Positions 8,946 to 18,457 of a stretch of DNA of 64,000 nt are shown piece after piece. Source of the DNA: Kriegella sp965368185 (GTDB taxonomy: Bacteria > Bacteroidota > Bacteroidia > Flavobacteriales > Flavobacteriaceae). Position 1 is the first letter of the stretch, and every line of letters begins with the position of its first letter. Location: the NCBI GenBank assembly GCA_965368185.1, contig CBDULZ010000008.1:1-64000 (forward strand), read 5' to 3'. The notes beneath the pieces are model-generated. The model made no database searches. It saw only the letters and a program-made list of their open reading frames with translations, and was not told the origin of the DNA. The translations under genes and the position numbers were made by a program.

Positions 8946-10433
8946 ATGAAATCGAAAATAATACTCTTGTCTGTAGTCGCCTTATTATGTTATGTTGTGA
9001 CCATTGGCAGGGAAATGGAAAAGAAACCTTCATCGGTCATAGAAGCAGCGTTTAAGAAAGAACCCAGGGGAAAGGACAATGTAGCCTTTCAATGGGCCTA
9101 TATAGCTTTAGAGGGTACGGCCAACGATACGGATAGATTTAAGCCTAGACCGACAATAACTTCTAGATATCTCGGATTGATTTTTACCTCTATGTTCGAT
9201 GCTTGGACACGATTTGATAAAAAGGCAAGTCCTGTTTATTTAAAAAATGTTGAACGTCGGCCTGCGGATGAAAGAACCCTAAAAAATAAAGAGATAGCCA
9301 TTAGCTATGCGGCTTATGGTGCCTTAAGGGAGTATTACTATTCCGATAGTACCATGTTTAGGAATAAAATGATAGCATTGGGCCTTGATCCGGATAATAA
9401 GTCGTTGGATCCGAATACTCCGGAAGGAATCGGTAACCTCGCTGCTAAAAAGGTTATAGCAATGCGCAAAAATGATGGCGCCAATCAATATGGTGAAGTT
9501 GCTGGATCTAATGGAGAGCCTTATTTTGATTATTCGGGGTATACGCCGGTAAATGATATAGACAACAATGTTGATATTAACAGATGGCAGCCAAAATATT
9601 TTATTGACGAGAGTGGTAAGAAGTATGATCCTGGTTGTTTAACGCCCTATTGGCAAGAAGTCACCCCTCTTTTGATTGAAACGGCAGATCAATTTCGACC
9701 CGGGCCTCCACCAATGATGGGGTCTGAACAATTGCAAAAGGAAGTAAAAGAGGTTATCGATCTTCAAGCCGGACTTACTCCCGAAAACAAGGCTTTAGTA
9801 GAGTTTATGAGGGATGGGCCTAAATCGGTTCAACAGGCAGGGCATTGGCTGAAGTTTGCACAAGATGTATCCTTACGGGATAAACACACCTTGGATCAGG
9901 ATGTAAAAATGTATTTTTTGGTAGAATCCGTGGCCATGGATGGGTTTATAGCCTGCTGGGACTCAAAAATGTATTATGATTTTGCTCGACCCTATGCCTT
10001 GGTGCACAAATACTATCAAGATGAGGTCATAAAAGCATGGGGAGGTCCCGATAAAGGAATGATGCAAATGAAAGGCCAAGAATGGCGCCCTTATTCCCCT
10101 GATTCGTTCCTATGCCCACCTTTTCCCAGTTATGTATCGGGCCATAGTACAATTAGTGGCGGATGCGCCGAGGCATTACGATTGTTTAAAGGAGATGATA
10201 GGTTCGGTGTCGAGGTTGAGCTTGTTCCCGGTGCGCTTACCGAACCTAATAATTTAGATGATCCGGTGGTGCTTAAGTTCCCTACTTTTACCGAGGCGGC
10301 TGAAATGGCCGGTATATCTAGGGTCATGGGAGGGTACCATATTCAAGCGGAGAATATCGAAGGTTTGGAACTCGGCCGAAAGATAGCTCGTTACAATTAT
10401 AATAAATATTTGGAGCTTTTGGGAGATAAATAG
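8946..10433 (+). CDS. vanadium-dependent haloperoxidase-family protein (PAP2 superfamily)
   Basis: A 495-residue exported protein; the signal peptide is MKSKIILLSVVALLCYVV. The vanadate pocket of haloperoxidases is intact. A Lys and Arg are spaced seven apart in DSKMYYDFARPY (Lys341, Arg348). SGHST provides catalytic His400. An Arg and His are spaced six apart in SRVMGGYHIQAE (Arg459, His465). Family members oxidise halides with peroxide, and related flavobacterial enzymes are iodo- or bromoperoxidases; the halide used here cannot be read. The frame is open from a TTG at 8904, but a TACATTTTG near-promoter box at 8893-8901 and the signal peptide favour the ATG at 8946. Confidence 0.88.
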   Translation: MKSKIILLSVVALLCYVVTIGREMEKKPSSVIEAAFKKEPRGKDNVAFQWAYIALEGTANDTDRFKPRPTITSRYLGLIFTSMFDAWTRFDKKASPVYLKNVERRPADERTLKNKEIAISYAAYGALREYYYSDSTMFRNKMIALGLDPDNKSLDPNTPEGIGNLAAKKVIAMRKNDGANQYGEVAGSNGEPYFDYSGYTPVNDIDNNVDINRWQPKYFIDESGKKYDPGCLTPYWQEVTPLLIETADQFRPGPPPMMGSEQLQKEVKEVIDLQAGLTPENKALVEFMRDGPKSVQQAGHWLKFAQDVSLRDKHTLDQDVKMYFLVESVAMDGFIACWDSKMYYDFARPYALVHKYYQDEVIKAWGGPDKGMMQMKGQEWRPYSPDSFLCPPFPSYVSGHSTISGGCAEALRLFKGDDRFGVEVELVPGALTEPNNLDDPVVLKFPTFTEAAEMAGISRVMGGYHIQAENIEGLELGRKIARYNYNKYLELLGDK

Positions 10434-10472
10434 TAGTAAAGGGGAAACCTGATTAATAACGATACTATTATT

Positions 10473-11420
10473 TTAAAGGGAGGTATTTGAACTATTTCTA
10501 GCATGTGTAGTTACCAAATCAATTAATTCACTGGCACGATTGGTCGAGCCTTGAGCTCCTCTTTCTTGGGCACTCACCTTGTGTTCTAAAAGATTTGAGC
10601 CGGCATAGATTATAAACGGAGTTTTTTTATCATTTTGCCTGACTCGCTTTAATAATTCATAACCTTCCTGCGGCCCTTCGGCTCTTCCCATATCCGATAG
10701 AATAGCAGCAAAAGTATTTGATTCTAGGAGTTGTAGGGCTTCTGTGGTTGAACGTGCCAAACTAAACTGGAACCCAAGCGATTCGAAGGCTTCCCGTTCA
10801 TAGTTGTTATTGTCAGGGTTGTCATCTACCCATAAAATTGTATTTGATTTTTTGTTTACGGTATTTAAATAGTTTTTGGCATTGACCATTTGATTGGTAG
10901 CTTCGGCCATATCATTGGCATTGGTCATTCTGCTGCTTTGTTTTGCGTTCGCGTTTGCCAAGGCCTTGATACCATCAAATATAGCCTCCATAGAAAGCTC
11001 GTCATTTTTTGACAACGTATTTAATTTCTTACGATGGAGTTCATTGATGCGATCGGTAAGCTGGGTCCAAGGTCTTTTTCGGTTTTGAAAATCAAGATAT
11101 TGCAACACCTTAATTCTAGGATGAATGTCGCAAGGCTCGGTTAAAATTGGGATAATATTTTTGCCGTTCCCCATAGCCCAAGCCCATTCATAGGTAACAT
11201 AGGAAGATTTTGCAGAGTTTTTAGTCAGTAGCACGATTAAGGTGTCGGAACTTAAGAGTCCGAAATCGATTTCATTGCGCCATTCTTCACCCGCTGCAAT
11301 TTCGTGTGTGTCTCTCCAGACAACAATGCCTGACCCTTCCAATTTCATCTTCATTAGTTCGACGAAATCGCTATCTGACGAAGAGTAACTTATGAATACT
11401 TTTGGTTTGTCATTATCCAT
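10473..11420 (-). CDS. TIR domain-receiver domain fusion protein
   Basis: 315 residues, soluble. Residues 5-130 are a TIR domain: KVFISYSSSDSDFVELM, then VVWRDTHEIAAGEEW, IVLLTKNSA and SYVTYEWAWAMG. Glu78 in that last motif sits where the catalytic Glu of NADase TIR domains lies. A low-complexity helical linker (about 145-190) leads to a receiver-like domain (193-312) with Asp199-Asp200 and Asp243 (ILSDMGRAEG). The usual receiver Lys is absent; the segment reads GAQGSTNRASEL. TIR domains cleave NAD+ or act as scaffolds. Fusion to a receiver suggests control by phosphorylation or by a pseudo-receiver contact. No partner kinase or defence gene is adjacent. Confidence 0.85.
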   Translation of the reverse strand: MDNDKPKVFISYSSSDSDFVELMKMKLEGSGIVVWRDTHEIAAGEEWRNEIDFGLLSSDTLIVLLTKNSAKSSYVTYEWAWAMGNGKNIIPILTEPCDIHPRIKVLQYLDFQNRKRPWTQLTDRINELHRKKLNTLSKNDELSMEAIFDGIKALANANAKQSSRMTNANDMAEATNQMVNAKNYLNTVNKKSNTILWVDDNPDNNNYEREAFESLGFQFSLARSTTEALQLLESNTFAAILSDMGRAEGPQEGYELLKRVRQNDKKTPFIIYAGSNLLEHKVSAQERGAQGSTNRASELIDLVTTHARNSSNTSL

Positions 11421-11537
11421 TGATACCGGGTATCTAGGTGGTCATTCGTAAAATTGCATCCTATAAACAATCCAAATCAGATTGGCAAGCTATTTGTCAA
11501 TAGTAGGTTATGTTTAGTTTCAGCTTAGTTTTTGGGC

Positions 11538-13151
11538 TTAATCTTTTTTGATTTCAGTATATGAATACTTGCTCTTTTTCCAATCAATTAATTTAGAGGG
11601 ATAATATTTAACGTCCATACGATCAAGATAAGGGGCTTGGTTCGCCAACCGCACTTTGTAATTATCCCAATCACGGTTTTCTTGAGTGCTCCAAGAAAGT
11701 TCTGCATGACCTATTGCCCTTGGAAAGGCCAAATATTCGAGTTCATCAATAGTACTGATCGTCTCGGACCATAAAGGTGCCTCGATGCCCAGTACATTTT
11801 CCATTGGTATGCCTTCGTAGTTTTCGGGTGTCCAGATATAAGCACTGTCCACGGGAACAAAAGCGGCCCAATGAAGTCCGTGTTTCGATAGGGAGTCGTA
11901 CTGCATATCGAGGTAAGCCCTTTTCGCGGGAGATAGGATGACCTTCATTCCTTTTTTAACGGCTAGATCGGCATTCTCCTTACTGGCCCAAAATTGGGCA
12001 ATGGCTTCGTTGTCGATATCAGCGTGCACAATTTCATCCCAGCCGATCATGCGTTTACCATATTTTTTTACGATTTTCTCGACTTTGTTCACAAAATGGA
12101 TGTAATCGTTCTTTTTGGTTACGTGGCTTTCATCACCGCCCATGTGAAAATAGGGGCCGGGCGTAATCGCCGAAATTTCTCGAACAACATCGTCAATAAA
12201 TGCGTAAACCGTATCTTTTCGAGTGTCGAAGGTGCTAAAGCCCACATGGGTGCCTTCATACAATTTTAATTTTTTTCCATTCCCATTTAAAAATGGGTAA
12301 GAAACCGATGCAGCATTGGTGTGGCCCGGCATGTCGATTTCGGGAACTATGGTTATGTAATTGGCGGCAGCATAATTCACAATTTCCTTATACTCTTCTT
12401 GGGTATAAAATCCACCACCTTTACCACCCACTTGTGTGCTTCCACCCACTTCGGTAAGTTTGGGCCAAGACTTGATTTCAATGCGCCAACCTTGATCATC
12501 GGATAGGTGTAAGTGTAAAATATTGTATTTGTAGTACGCCAATAGATCGATATACTTTTTAACGTCTTTTACACTAAAGAAATGTCTGGCGACGTCAAGC
12601 ATGCTACCGCGATATTCAAAATTAGGGCCATCGATTATCTTTCCTGAAGGAATCGGCCAAATAGGTTGCTCGGCAAGTGTATCGTTACTGGTTTCAGGAA
12701 TAATCTGCCGAAAAGTCTGAACAGCCCTGAATGCCCCCTCGGCCGTCTTAGAATTAATAATTGCCGAATCTTTGGTAATATATAATTGGTACGATTCGTT
12801 AGTGGCGAAATCGGTACTATCCGATTGATTGATATAAATAATGCGGTCTACACTGTTTTCCGATTTTTCATTGACGAGCAAGTTTAATTTGGTGACTTCG
12901 TTAATTTTGTCCGAAAGATATTGTCCTACCTCGGCATAACCATTTTCGGTTTGCGAGGTATATATAGCTGTAAATTGATCGAGGCCGAAAGCATTATTAG
13001 TGGCAATGGTTTTCACCGGTTTTGGAATCATGTTCGCCACGGTCAAATCGGTGGGAGGAAAATTTATTTCAGGTTTTTTGTTATCAGCACAGGCAACGAG
13101 TGCAGCCAATAGGGCAATAGAAAGTACTGTTTTTATGAGGAGTGATTTCAT
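11538..13151 (-). CDS. beta-N-acetylhexosaminidase lipoprotein (GH20)
   Basis: 537 residues. The N-terminus is a lipoprotein signal ending LVAC (Cys21). Residues ~35-165 form the GH20b accessory domain, and the GH20 TIM barrel begins at YRGSMLDVARHFFSV. The catalytic pair is Asp340-Glu341 in HMGGDESH; LHLSDDQGWRIEI and EIDMPGH are also standard GH20 motifs. It should release terminal GlcNAc or GalNAc from chitooligosaccharides or glycans at the cell surface or in the periplasm. The SGNH esterase gene begins 52 bp downstream in the next unit, so a deacetylase/hexosaminidase pairing is possible. Confidence 0.94.
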   Translation of the reverse strand: MKSLLIKTVLSIALLAALVACADNKKPEINFPPTDLTVANMIPKPVKTIATNNAFGLDQFTAIYTSQTENGYAEVGQYLSDKINEVTKLNLLVNEKSENSVDRIIYINQSDSTDFATNESYQLYITKDSAIINSKTAEGAFRAVQTFRQIIPETSNDTLAEQPIWPIPSGKIIDGPNFEYRGSMLDVARHFFSVKDVKKYIDLLAYYKYNILHLHLSDDQGWRIEIKSWPKLTEVGGSTQVGGKGGGFYTQEEYKEIVNYAAANYITIVPEIDMPGHTNAASVSYPFLNGNGKKLKLYEGTHVGFSTFDTRKDTVYAFIDDVVREISAITPGPYFHMGGDESHVTKKNDYIHFVNKVEKIVKKYGKRMIGWDEIVHADIDNEAIAQFWASKENADLAVKKGMKVILSPAKRAYLDMQYDSLSKHGLHWAAFVPVDSAYIWTPENYEGIPMENVLGIEAPLWSETISTIDELEYLAFPRAIGHAELSWSTQENRDWDNYKVRLANQAPYLDRMDVKYYPSKLIDWKKSKYSYTEIKKD

Positions 13152-13203
13152 CTTTATTCTTCTAGTTTTTTAGATCGTTCGTACAATTATATAAAATCTT
13201 GGG

Positions 13204-13854
13204 TTATTGTTTTTCCACATAAGGTTTGACCACCTCGTACCAAAGTCCGTAACCTTTGGCATTCATATGCAAACCGTCTTCAATAAAAATATCTTGCTTT
13301 ACCATTTTACCATCTAACATGGGGCGCCAAACATCTACATATTCCAAGGTAGCGTCTTTTTTGCTCAGTCTTTTGAATTTGCGATTGAGTCGCTTGTATT
13401 TACGTTTGAGCTCCCAACGCGCCAGACTGGGTTTGGCCGCAAGAAGAATGATTTGCGCATATTGATTCTTATTCCTTATTTCAGTAATAAGTCGTTCAAA
13501 CGTTGTTATGATTTCCTTGGGTTTTTTTTTGGCGGATATATCATTGTCACCTTCGTAAATAAAAACCTTTTTAGGTCGGAAGTTAGAAATAAGTTCATCG
13601 GAATACGCCAATAAATCGGAAGCCTGTGAGCCACCGAATCCGGAATTTACAATTTGATGTTCTGGAAATAAGGCTTGAAGATTTTTCCACATGCGAATGG
13701 TGGAACTGCCTGTAAATACAATGGTTTCCTTCGTTCCGTCCCAAATGGTGTCATATTTCTGTTGTATTTCCACGACTTGATCGGCAAACCGGGCGGGGTC
13801 TTGGGCGTTTGCAAGAAATCCGATAAAAAATAATGTAAGTAGACAAAGCCTCAT
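13204..13854 (-). CDS. secreted SGNH/GDSL-type esterase
   Basis: 216 residues with signal peptide MRLCLLTLFFIGFLANAQ. SGNH blocks: block I FTGSSTIRMW (nucleophile Ser51), block II NSGFGGSQASDLL (oxyanion Gly), block III YEGDNDI (Asn) and block V DGLHMNAKGY (Asp193 and His196). The family hydrolyses acyl or acetyl esters, often on glycans. It lies upstream of the GH20 gene on the same strand and is divergent from the RraA-like gene. Confidence 0.88.
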   Translation of the reverse strand: MRLCLLTLFFIGFLANAQDPARFADQVVEIQQKYDTIWDGTKETIVFTGSSTIRMWKNLQALFPEHQIVNSGFGGSQASDLLAYSDELISNFRPKKVFIYEGDNDISAKKKPKEIITTFERLITEIRNKNQYAQIILLAAKPSLARWELKRKYKRLNRKFKRLSKKDATLEYVDVWRPMLDGKMVKQDIFIEDGLHMNAKGYGLWYEVVKPYVEKQ

Positions 13855-14072
13855 AGATTCTCAAATTTAAGTGGATTAAGGTACTCCTAATTTGGGAATC
13901 GGTCAAATTATTTTGCCTGTACAGTCAGCGTATCGACTCGTAACTTTTGGCCTAACCCTAGGATTGAAAGTTAGATTTGTACATTCATTTTGTTCACTTT
14001 TGCTGTAGGCACACGGGTATAATTAATTGTGTAATTGTTTATTAGAATGTTAAAATGAGCATCTTATTTTTA

Positions 14073-14080
14073 TATATTTG
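14073..14080 (+). promoter_or_regulatory. -7 promoter box for the RraA-like gene
   Basis: TATATTTG matches TAnnTTTG and ends 45 bp before the ATG at 14126. A second candidate in the same 271-bp divergent spacer is TAGATTTG at 13972-13979, preceded by TTG at 13947-13949 with 22 bp between, which gives the full two-part consensus but a long leader. Confidence 0.4.
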
Positions 14081-14125
14081 ATTGTATTCCCTCTTTGTTT
14101 AATAAATCATTAAAACTGGTCCCCA

Positions 14126-15064
14126 ATGAAGAAAATGGTAGCACTATTGTTGTTCGGGTCGCTCTTTATGGCCTATTCGCAGCAAATTTCGAAAGAGGAA
14201 CTTGTTTTTTTGACTCCGGAATGGAAAGGTGAACGCCTAGACGATGGTCGGCCGTATGTTTCGGACCAACTATTGGACCGAATGAAATTAGTAACCTTAG
14301 AAGAAGCTTGGGCAGTTTTAAAAGGTGAAAATTATAAATACCAATACGCCGAAAACTGGCAAGTTATCAATCCTGATAGCGTATTGGTCGGCAGGGCGGT
14401 GACAGCTACATTTATGCCAGGAAGACCCGATATTCACCGTGTTATTGATGATAAGGGCCATCAAAAAGACGGTCGGATCAAGTCACAGAATTCTTGGGCG
14501 ATAGATATACTAATTAAAGGTGATGTGTATGTTGTCGACCAATTTGGTGCACATGTAGACGGACCGACAATTGGGGACAACCTTGCCAATTCCATTTTTG
14601 CGAAATCGGGAAAGGGAATTGTATATAACGGCGCTATTCGGGATATCAATGGATTGAAGGAACTTGGTTCGTTTACATCCTTTTTTAAAACCTATCATCC
14701 TTCGCACCATTTGAATAATCCTGATGGGGATTTAAACACAACTTTGATCGGTATCAATACGCCTACCCGTATCGGTATGGCTACGGTGATGCCAGGTGAT
14801 GTGGTGCTGGGGCGAGACGGGGGTGTTATTTTTATTCCACCGCATTTAGCCGAAAAAGTGGTCAAAACATCAGAAGTGGTTCGGCTTAGGGATATGTTCG
14901 GACACGAACGACTTCGTGAACAAAAATATACAGCCGGGCAAATCGATTCACGATGGTCAGATGATATAGAAAAGGATTTTTCCCAATGGTTGAACGACCA
15001 TATGGATGCATTGCCGGTACCCAAGGCACAAATACAACAATTACTGAAAACAAGAACTTGGTAA
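14126..15064 (+). CDS. exported RraA-family protein (aldolase/decarboxylase-like)
   Basis: 312 residues with a Sec signal peptide MKKMVALLLFGSLFMAYSQ. The RraA fold is recognisable from GDNLANS (150-156) and NGAIRDINGL with Arg172 and Asp173, the pair that binds metal and substrate in HMG/CHA aldolases of this family. It is about 100 residues longer than a minimal RraA, with extensions at both ends. Pyruvate-releasing aldolase or oxaloacetate decarboxylase chemistry is the family's usual activity; RNase E inhibition is improbable for an exported protein. It is co-transcribed with the enolase-superfamily gene 9 bp downstream, as expected for dehydratase followed by aldolase on a sugar acid. 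Confidence 0.85.
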   Translation: MKKMVALLLFGSLFMAYSQQISKEELVFLTPEWKGERLDDGRPYVSDQLLDRMKLVTLEEAWAVLKGENYKYQYAENWQVINPDSVLVGRAVTATFMPGRPDIHRVIDDKGHQKDGRIKSQNSWAIDILIKGDVYVVDQFGAHVDGPTIGDNLANSIFAKSGKGIVYNGAIRDINGLKELGSFTSFFKTYHPSHHLNNPDGDLNTTLIGINTPTRIGMATVMPGDVVLGRDGGVIFIPPHLAEKVVKTSEVVRLRDMFGHERLREQKYTAGQIDSRWSDDIEKDFSQWLNDHMDALPVPKAQIQQLLKTRTW

Positions 15065-15073
15065 AGCTTACTT

Positions 15074-16348
15074 ATGAAAAACGATAGACGCTCTTTTATT
15101 TCAAAAAGTTTATTGGCCGGTACAGGTCTCGGTTTTATTTCGAGTTATGGCCAAGGTTATGAATCGGCAATTGATAAATCGCCTAAGATTTCGGCACCAT
15201 CTACCCTAAAAATTACCGATGTTAAATGTGCCTATATTCGAAACGGCAGTGCTCTATTTGTGAAGGTATATACGGATCAGGGTATCTATGGTTGTGGGGA
15301 AGGAGCCGATGCGGTGCCAGGTACCTATCATTTGGTTAAAAAGCTTGGGGAGCGCATAAAAGGGGAAAATCCGTTGAACATACACCGTCTTTTTGAGGAC
15401 ATTCGCAAATCCGGGTTTTTTCAAGGTGCGCAGTCGGGCATGTATGTTGCCGTGCTGACCGCTATAGAAACTGCTTTATGGGATTTAGCGGGAAAAGCAC
15501 TTGATGTGCCGGTTTATCAGCTTTTAGGGGGCAAGTTCAGGGATAAGATTAGGGTTTATATGGATACGGCCCTCTACCAAAATAAGTTGCCCGAACCCAA
15601 AGATTTCGCAAATGCGGCGCGGGAAGCCGTCGATATGGGCTTTACCGCCGTAAAATTCGACTTGGATCAGGCCAATGATCCAAATAAATATGATCGCTAC
15701 AATTGGACTGCAAGCCCCGCTGAACTACAGCGCATGTACGACCAAATGGCGGCTACCCGCCAAGAAGTAGGCCCGAATATCGATATCTGTGCCGATATGC
15801 ACGGGCGATACGATGCGGTAACGGGAATGAAGGTTGCCAAACTTTTAGAACCTTTGAACATGATGTGGTTGGAAGAACCCATTGCCGCGGAAAATATCGA
15901 TGCATATAAGCAAATCACCGATTCTACCTCCACACCTATTTGCGCTGGAGAGAACCATTATCTGGCATATGGTTTTCGAAGAATGCTTGAAATCGGTGCG
16001 GTAAATATTATCATGCCAGATTTGCAAAAGGCCGGTGGGCTAGGGGAGGCGCAGCGGATTGCTAATTTGGCCAACCTCTATTATGTGCCCTTTGCACCAC
16101 ATATGGTGGCATCGTATCTCGGTGCCATGGCTTCATGTCATGTGTGTGCTTCGGTACCTAATTTTATGATTCTGGAATGGCAGATTTATTTCCATAAAAA
16201 TCCGATGTTCAGGGAGATCGTGACTTTCGATGGCCCTATGGTCGAAAACGGCTTTATCACACTTTCCGAAAAACCGGGCATCGGTGTCGATATCAATGAG
16301 GAAGGCATGCGAAAATATGCGGAAAAAGGAGTGCCTTTTTTTGAATAG
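15074..16348 (+). CDS. enolase-superfamily (mandelate racemase/galactonate dehydratase-like) enzyme
   Basis: 424 residues. The N-terminus, RRSFISKSLLAGTGLGF, is Tat-like with a hydrophobic stretch. The capping domain (45-160) is followed by the barrel. Metal ligands are probably Asp241 (CADMHGRYD), Glu267 or Glu268 (WLEEP) and Glu293 (AGENH). Candidate bases are Lys194 (AVKFD) and His343 (FAPHM). The pattern fits acid-sugar dehydratases. It is paired with the RraA-like gene upstream and convergent with an SGNH gene 25 bp away. Which sugar acid it uses cannot be told from sequence alone. Confidence 0.88.
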   Translation: MKNDRRSFISKSLLAGTGLGFISSYGQGYESAIDKSPKISAPSTLKITDVKCAYIRNGSALFVKVYTDQGIYGCGEGADAVPGTYHLVKKLGERIKGENPLNIHRLFEDIRKSGFFQGAQSGMYVAVLTAIETALWDLAGKALDVPVYQLLGGKFRDKIRVYMDTALYQNKLPEPKDFANAAREAVDMGFTAVKFDLDQANDPNKYDRYNWTASPAELQRMYDQMAATRQEVGPNIDICADMHGRYDAVTGMKVAKLLEPLNMMWLEEPIAAENIDAYKQITDSTSTPICAGENHYLAYGFRRMLEIGAVNIIMPDLQKAGGLGEAQRIANLANLYYVPFAPHMVASYLGAMASCHVCASVPNFMILEWQIYFHKNPMFREIVTFDGPMVENGFITLSEKPGIGVDINEEGMRKYAEKGVPFFE

Positions 16349-16373
16349 TATGCTGTTTATAGGATACTGGATT

Positions 16374-17459
16374 TTAATCGATCAGCTTCAAACGGTCGAA
16401 TTCGGCAATCAAAAAATCGGCATAATTCAAAAAGCCCAAATCGGTAAAATGTACACCGTCTACCGTACCTTCATGGTCTTGGCCAAAGGCATTTTCCGTA
16501 GCGATATAAAAAAGGTTTCCAGTATTTAACGCAACAAGTTTATCAAATTCAGTTTTGAGGGCCACATTTTTTTCAATGGATTTGGCCCGTTTGGTATGGT
16601 CTAAAAATGCTCCTTCATAGAAAAAGTTTTCTACGAGTAGAATTGGAGTGTCCGGTTTTTTCTTTCGAAGATAATTGACCAATGGAACGGTGCGTTCGGT
16701 GACCTCTTCGGGCGTCATGTTCGGAAGGCATTCGATTATATAAACCTTAGCGTCGATTTCTGCAATGACTTCGGTTATGGGCTGCTCCATTTTACCATTG
16801 CCACTGAACCCATAATTGATACAATCGCGACCTAATTTTCGAGAGACAATATTGGTATGTGCCATTCCAGTGCGCGACGCACAACCTCCTTGGGTAATGC
16901 TCGTTCCGTAGAAGACTATAGGTTTTTTGTTGTTTGGTACTGCCTTGCGAATTTCACTATTTTCATCGATGCCGACTTCCAATTGAGTTACTCCATCGTA
17001 GAGGGGTAAATAAATCTTGTATTCCCGCTCTTTGCCATTCATGTTTTTAATAAGTATGCTTTCATTGGTTTTGACAGTGGGTCGACCTGTATTGACGTAC
17101 TGCCAATCTCCATTGTCGTTCTTAGCATATAAATCAACACCCTTAATACCACTATCGGCCATGTGATTCATACTATTGTCGTTCAAAAGTGTCCATCGTG
17201 CCGCTATACGGGTTGAATTCGTATGAAAACGGATGGAAATACCGGCAGAATTTTTTGAAAGATTCCAGACGGCCTCCCTAACTTTTTCTTTATGTGAAGC
17301 CGGCAATCGGTCATACGGACTTTCCTTACGTGATGCATCGATTTGAGTACCTTCAATTAAAAAGTTCTCCATCCCGTAAAACGTTAAAGCGGGGTCCTCT
17401 TCTTGGGCAAAACCAAAGTTGATTACTAAAAGAATCGATACTATGTGAAGAAAAACCAT
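16374..17459 (-). CDS. secreted two-domain SGNH hydrolase
   Basis: 361 residues with signal peptide MVFLHIVSILLVINFGFAQ. An N-terminal beta-sandwich of ~150 residues precedes an SGNH domain that begins IVFYGTSITQGGCASRTGMA (nucleophile in GTSIT). It continues with NYGFSGNGKMEQ, the CLPNMTPE block III region, and DGVHFTDLGF (catalytic Asp and His). This architecture resembles bacterial carbohydrate acetyl-esterases. The aquaporin gene lies 31 bp upstream on the same strand, so the two probably form an operon. Confidence 0.86.
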   Translation of the reverse strand: MVFLHIVSILLVINFGFAQEEDPALTFYGMENFLIEGTQIDASRKESPYDRLPASHKEKVREAVWNLSKNSAGISIRFHTNSTRIAARWTLLNDNSMNHMADSGIKGVDLYAKNDNGDWQYVNTGRPTVKTNESILIKNMNGKEREYKIYLPLYDGVTQLEVGIDENSEIRKAVPNNKKPIVFYGTSITQGGCASRTGMAHTNIVSRKLGRDCINYGFSGNGKMEQPITEVIAEIDAKVYIIECLPNMTPEEVTERTVPLVNYLRKKKPDTPILLVENFFYEGAFLDHTKRAKSIEKNVALKTEFDKLVALNTGNLFYIATENAFGQDHEGTVDGVHFTDLGFLNYADFLIAEFDRLKLID

Positions 17460-17490
17460 TTTTTAATTTTAAGGAAGAAACTGCAGAAGT

Positions 17491-18216
17491 TTATACACCT
17501 AGCAATAGAAATGCCCCGGCAGCAAGCGAACCTCCCACTAACGGGCCAATAATAGGAACCCACGCATAGCCCCAGTCACTACTGCCTTTTCCTTTTAACG
17601 GAAGCAATGCGTGTAAGAGACGTGGACCGAAATCTCGCGCGGGGTTAATGGCATAGCCTGTAGGGCCACCAAGTGCAAAACCTATTCCCATGACTAACAA
17701 GGCAACCGGCAGTGCATCTAAAGACCCTAAGGAGATGGGTTCTTCAGAGAACGTGCCTCCTGCGATATAAAACACACCGAAAACCAGTGCAAATGTGCCA
17801 ATTACTTCTGTTACAAAATTCCAAAAAGGATTACGAATGGCCGGTGCCGTACAAAAAGTAGCTAAAAGAGCCCCTTGGTCTTCTGTAGCATCGTAGTGTT
17901 TTTTATAGGTCAACCACACAAGTAGGTTCCCCATCATTGCCCCTAGAATTTGGGCAAGTACATAGCCGGGAACCATAGTCCACCCAAATTTTCCAGCGGT
18001 AGCCAGACCTAGAGTAACCGCGGGATTTAGGTGAGCTCCGCTAACATTTCCGCTTATAAAGACTCCTACAAAAACGGCAATACCCCATGCCAAAGAGATA
18101 CCTGTCCAACCGGCATCAGATCCTTTAGTTCCTTTTAAGACCACATTGGCTACAATGCCATTGCCTAAAAGGATAAGCATACCGGTTCCTATAAATTCGA
18201 AAATATAAGTTGTCAT
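17491..18216 (-). CDS. glpF: MIP-family channel, glycerol facilitator type
   Basis: A 241-residue inner-membrane channel with six hydrophobic helices and two half-helix NPA loops: HLNPAVTLG (Asn64-Ala66) and AINPARDFGPR (Asn191-Ala193). Asp195 after the second NPA is the usual mark of aquaglyceroporins rather than water-only channels, so glycerol or small polyols are the likely substrates. No glycerol kinase gene is in the window, so export or uptake of another polyol is possible. The SGNH esterase gene follows after 31 bp. Confidence 0.9.
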   Translation of the reverse strand: MTTYIFEFIGTGMLILLGNGIVANVVLKGTKGSDAGWTGISLAWGIAVFVGVFISGNVSGAHLNPAVTLGLATAGKFGWTMVPGYVLAQILGAMMGNLLVWLTYKKHYDATEDQGALLATFCTAPAIRNPFWNFVTEVIGTFALVFGVFYIAGGTFSEEPISLGSLDALPVALLVMGIGFALGGPTGYAINPARDFGPRLLHALLPLKGKGSSDWGYAWVPIIGPLVGGSLAAGAFLLLGV

Positions 18217-18457
18217 GGTTGAGGTTGTTTAATTAGGAATGTGTAAGATAGAAAAAATGTTGAATACTTCGGGCCATCCATAGTTTCAGATACTCTATTT
18301 GTAGAATCATGATTCAAATGGAAAAAAATAAAATGTTCTCTAATCAGAATTTGAAATTTGATTCAATACAGTAGCGTTCTTAGATAATGTACTCAAAATG
18401 TAGTTTTAACCTTTTATGGCTAATAACGAGAGGGATAACTTAGAGCACACAAACCTC

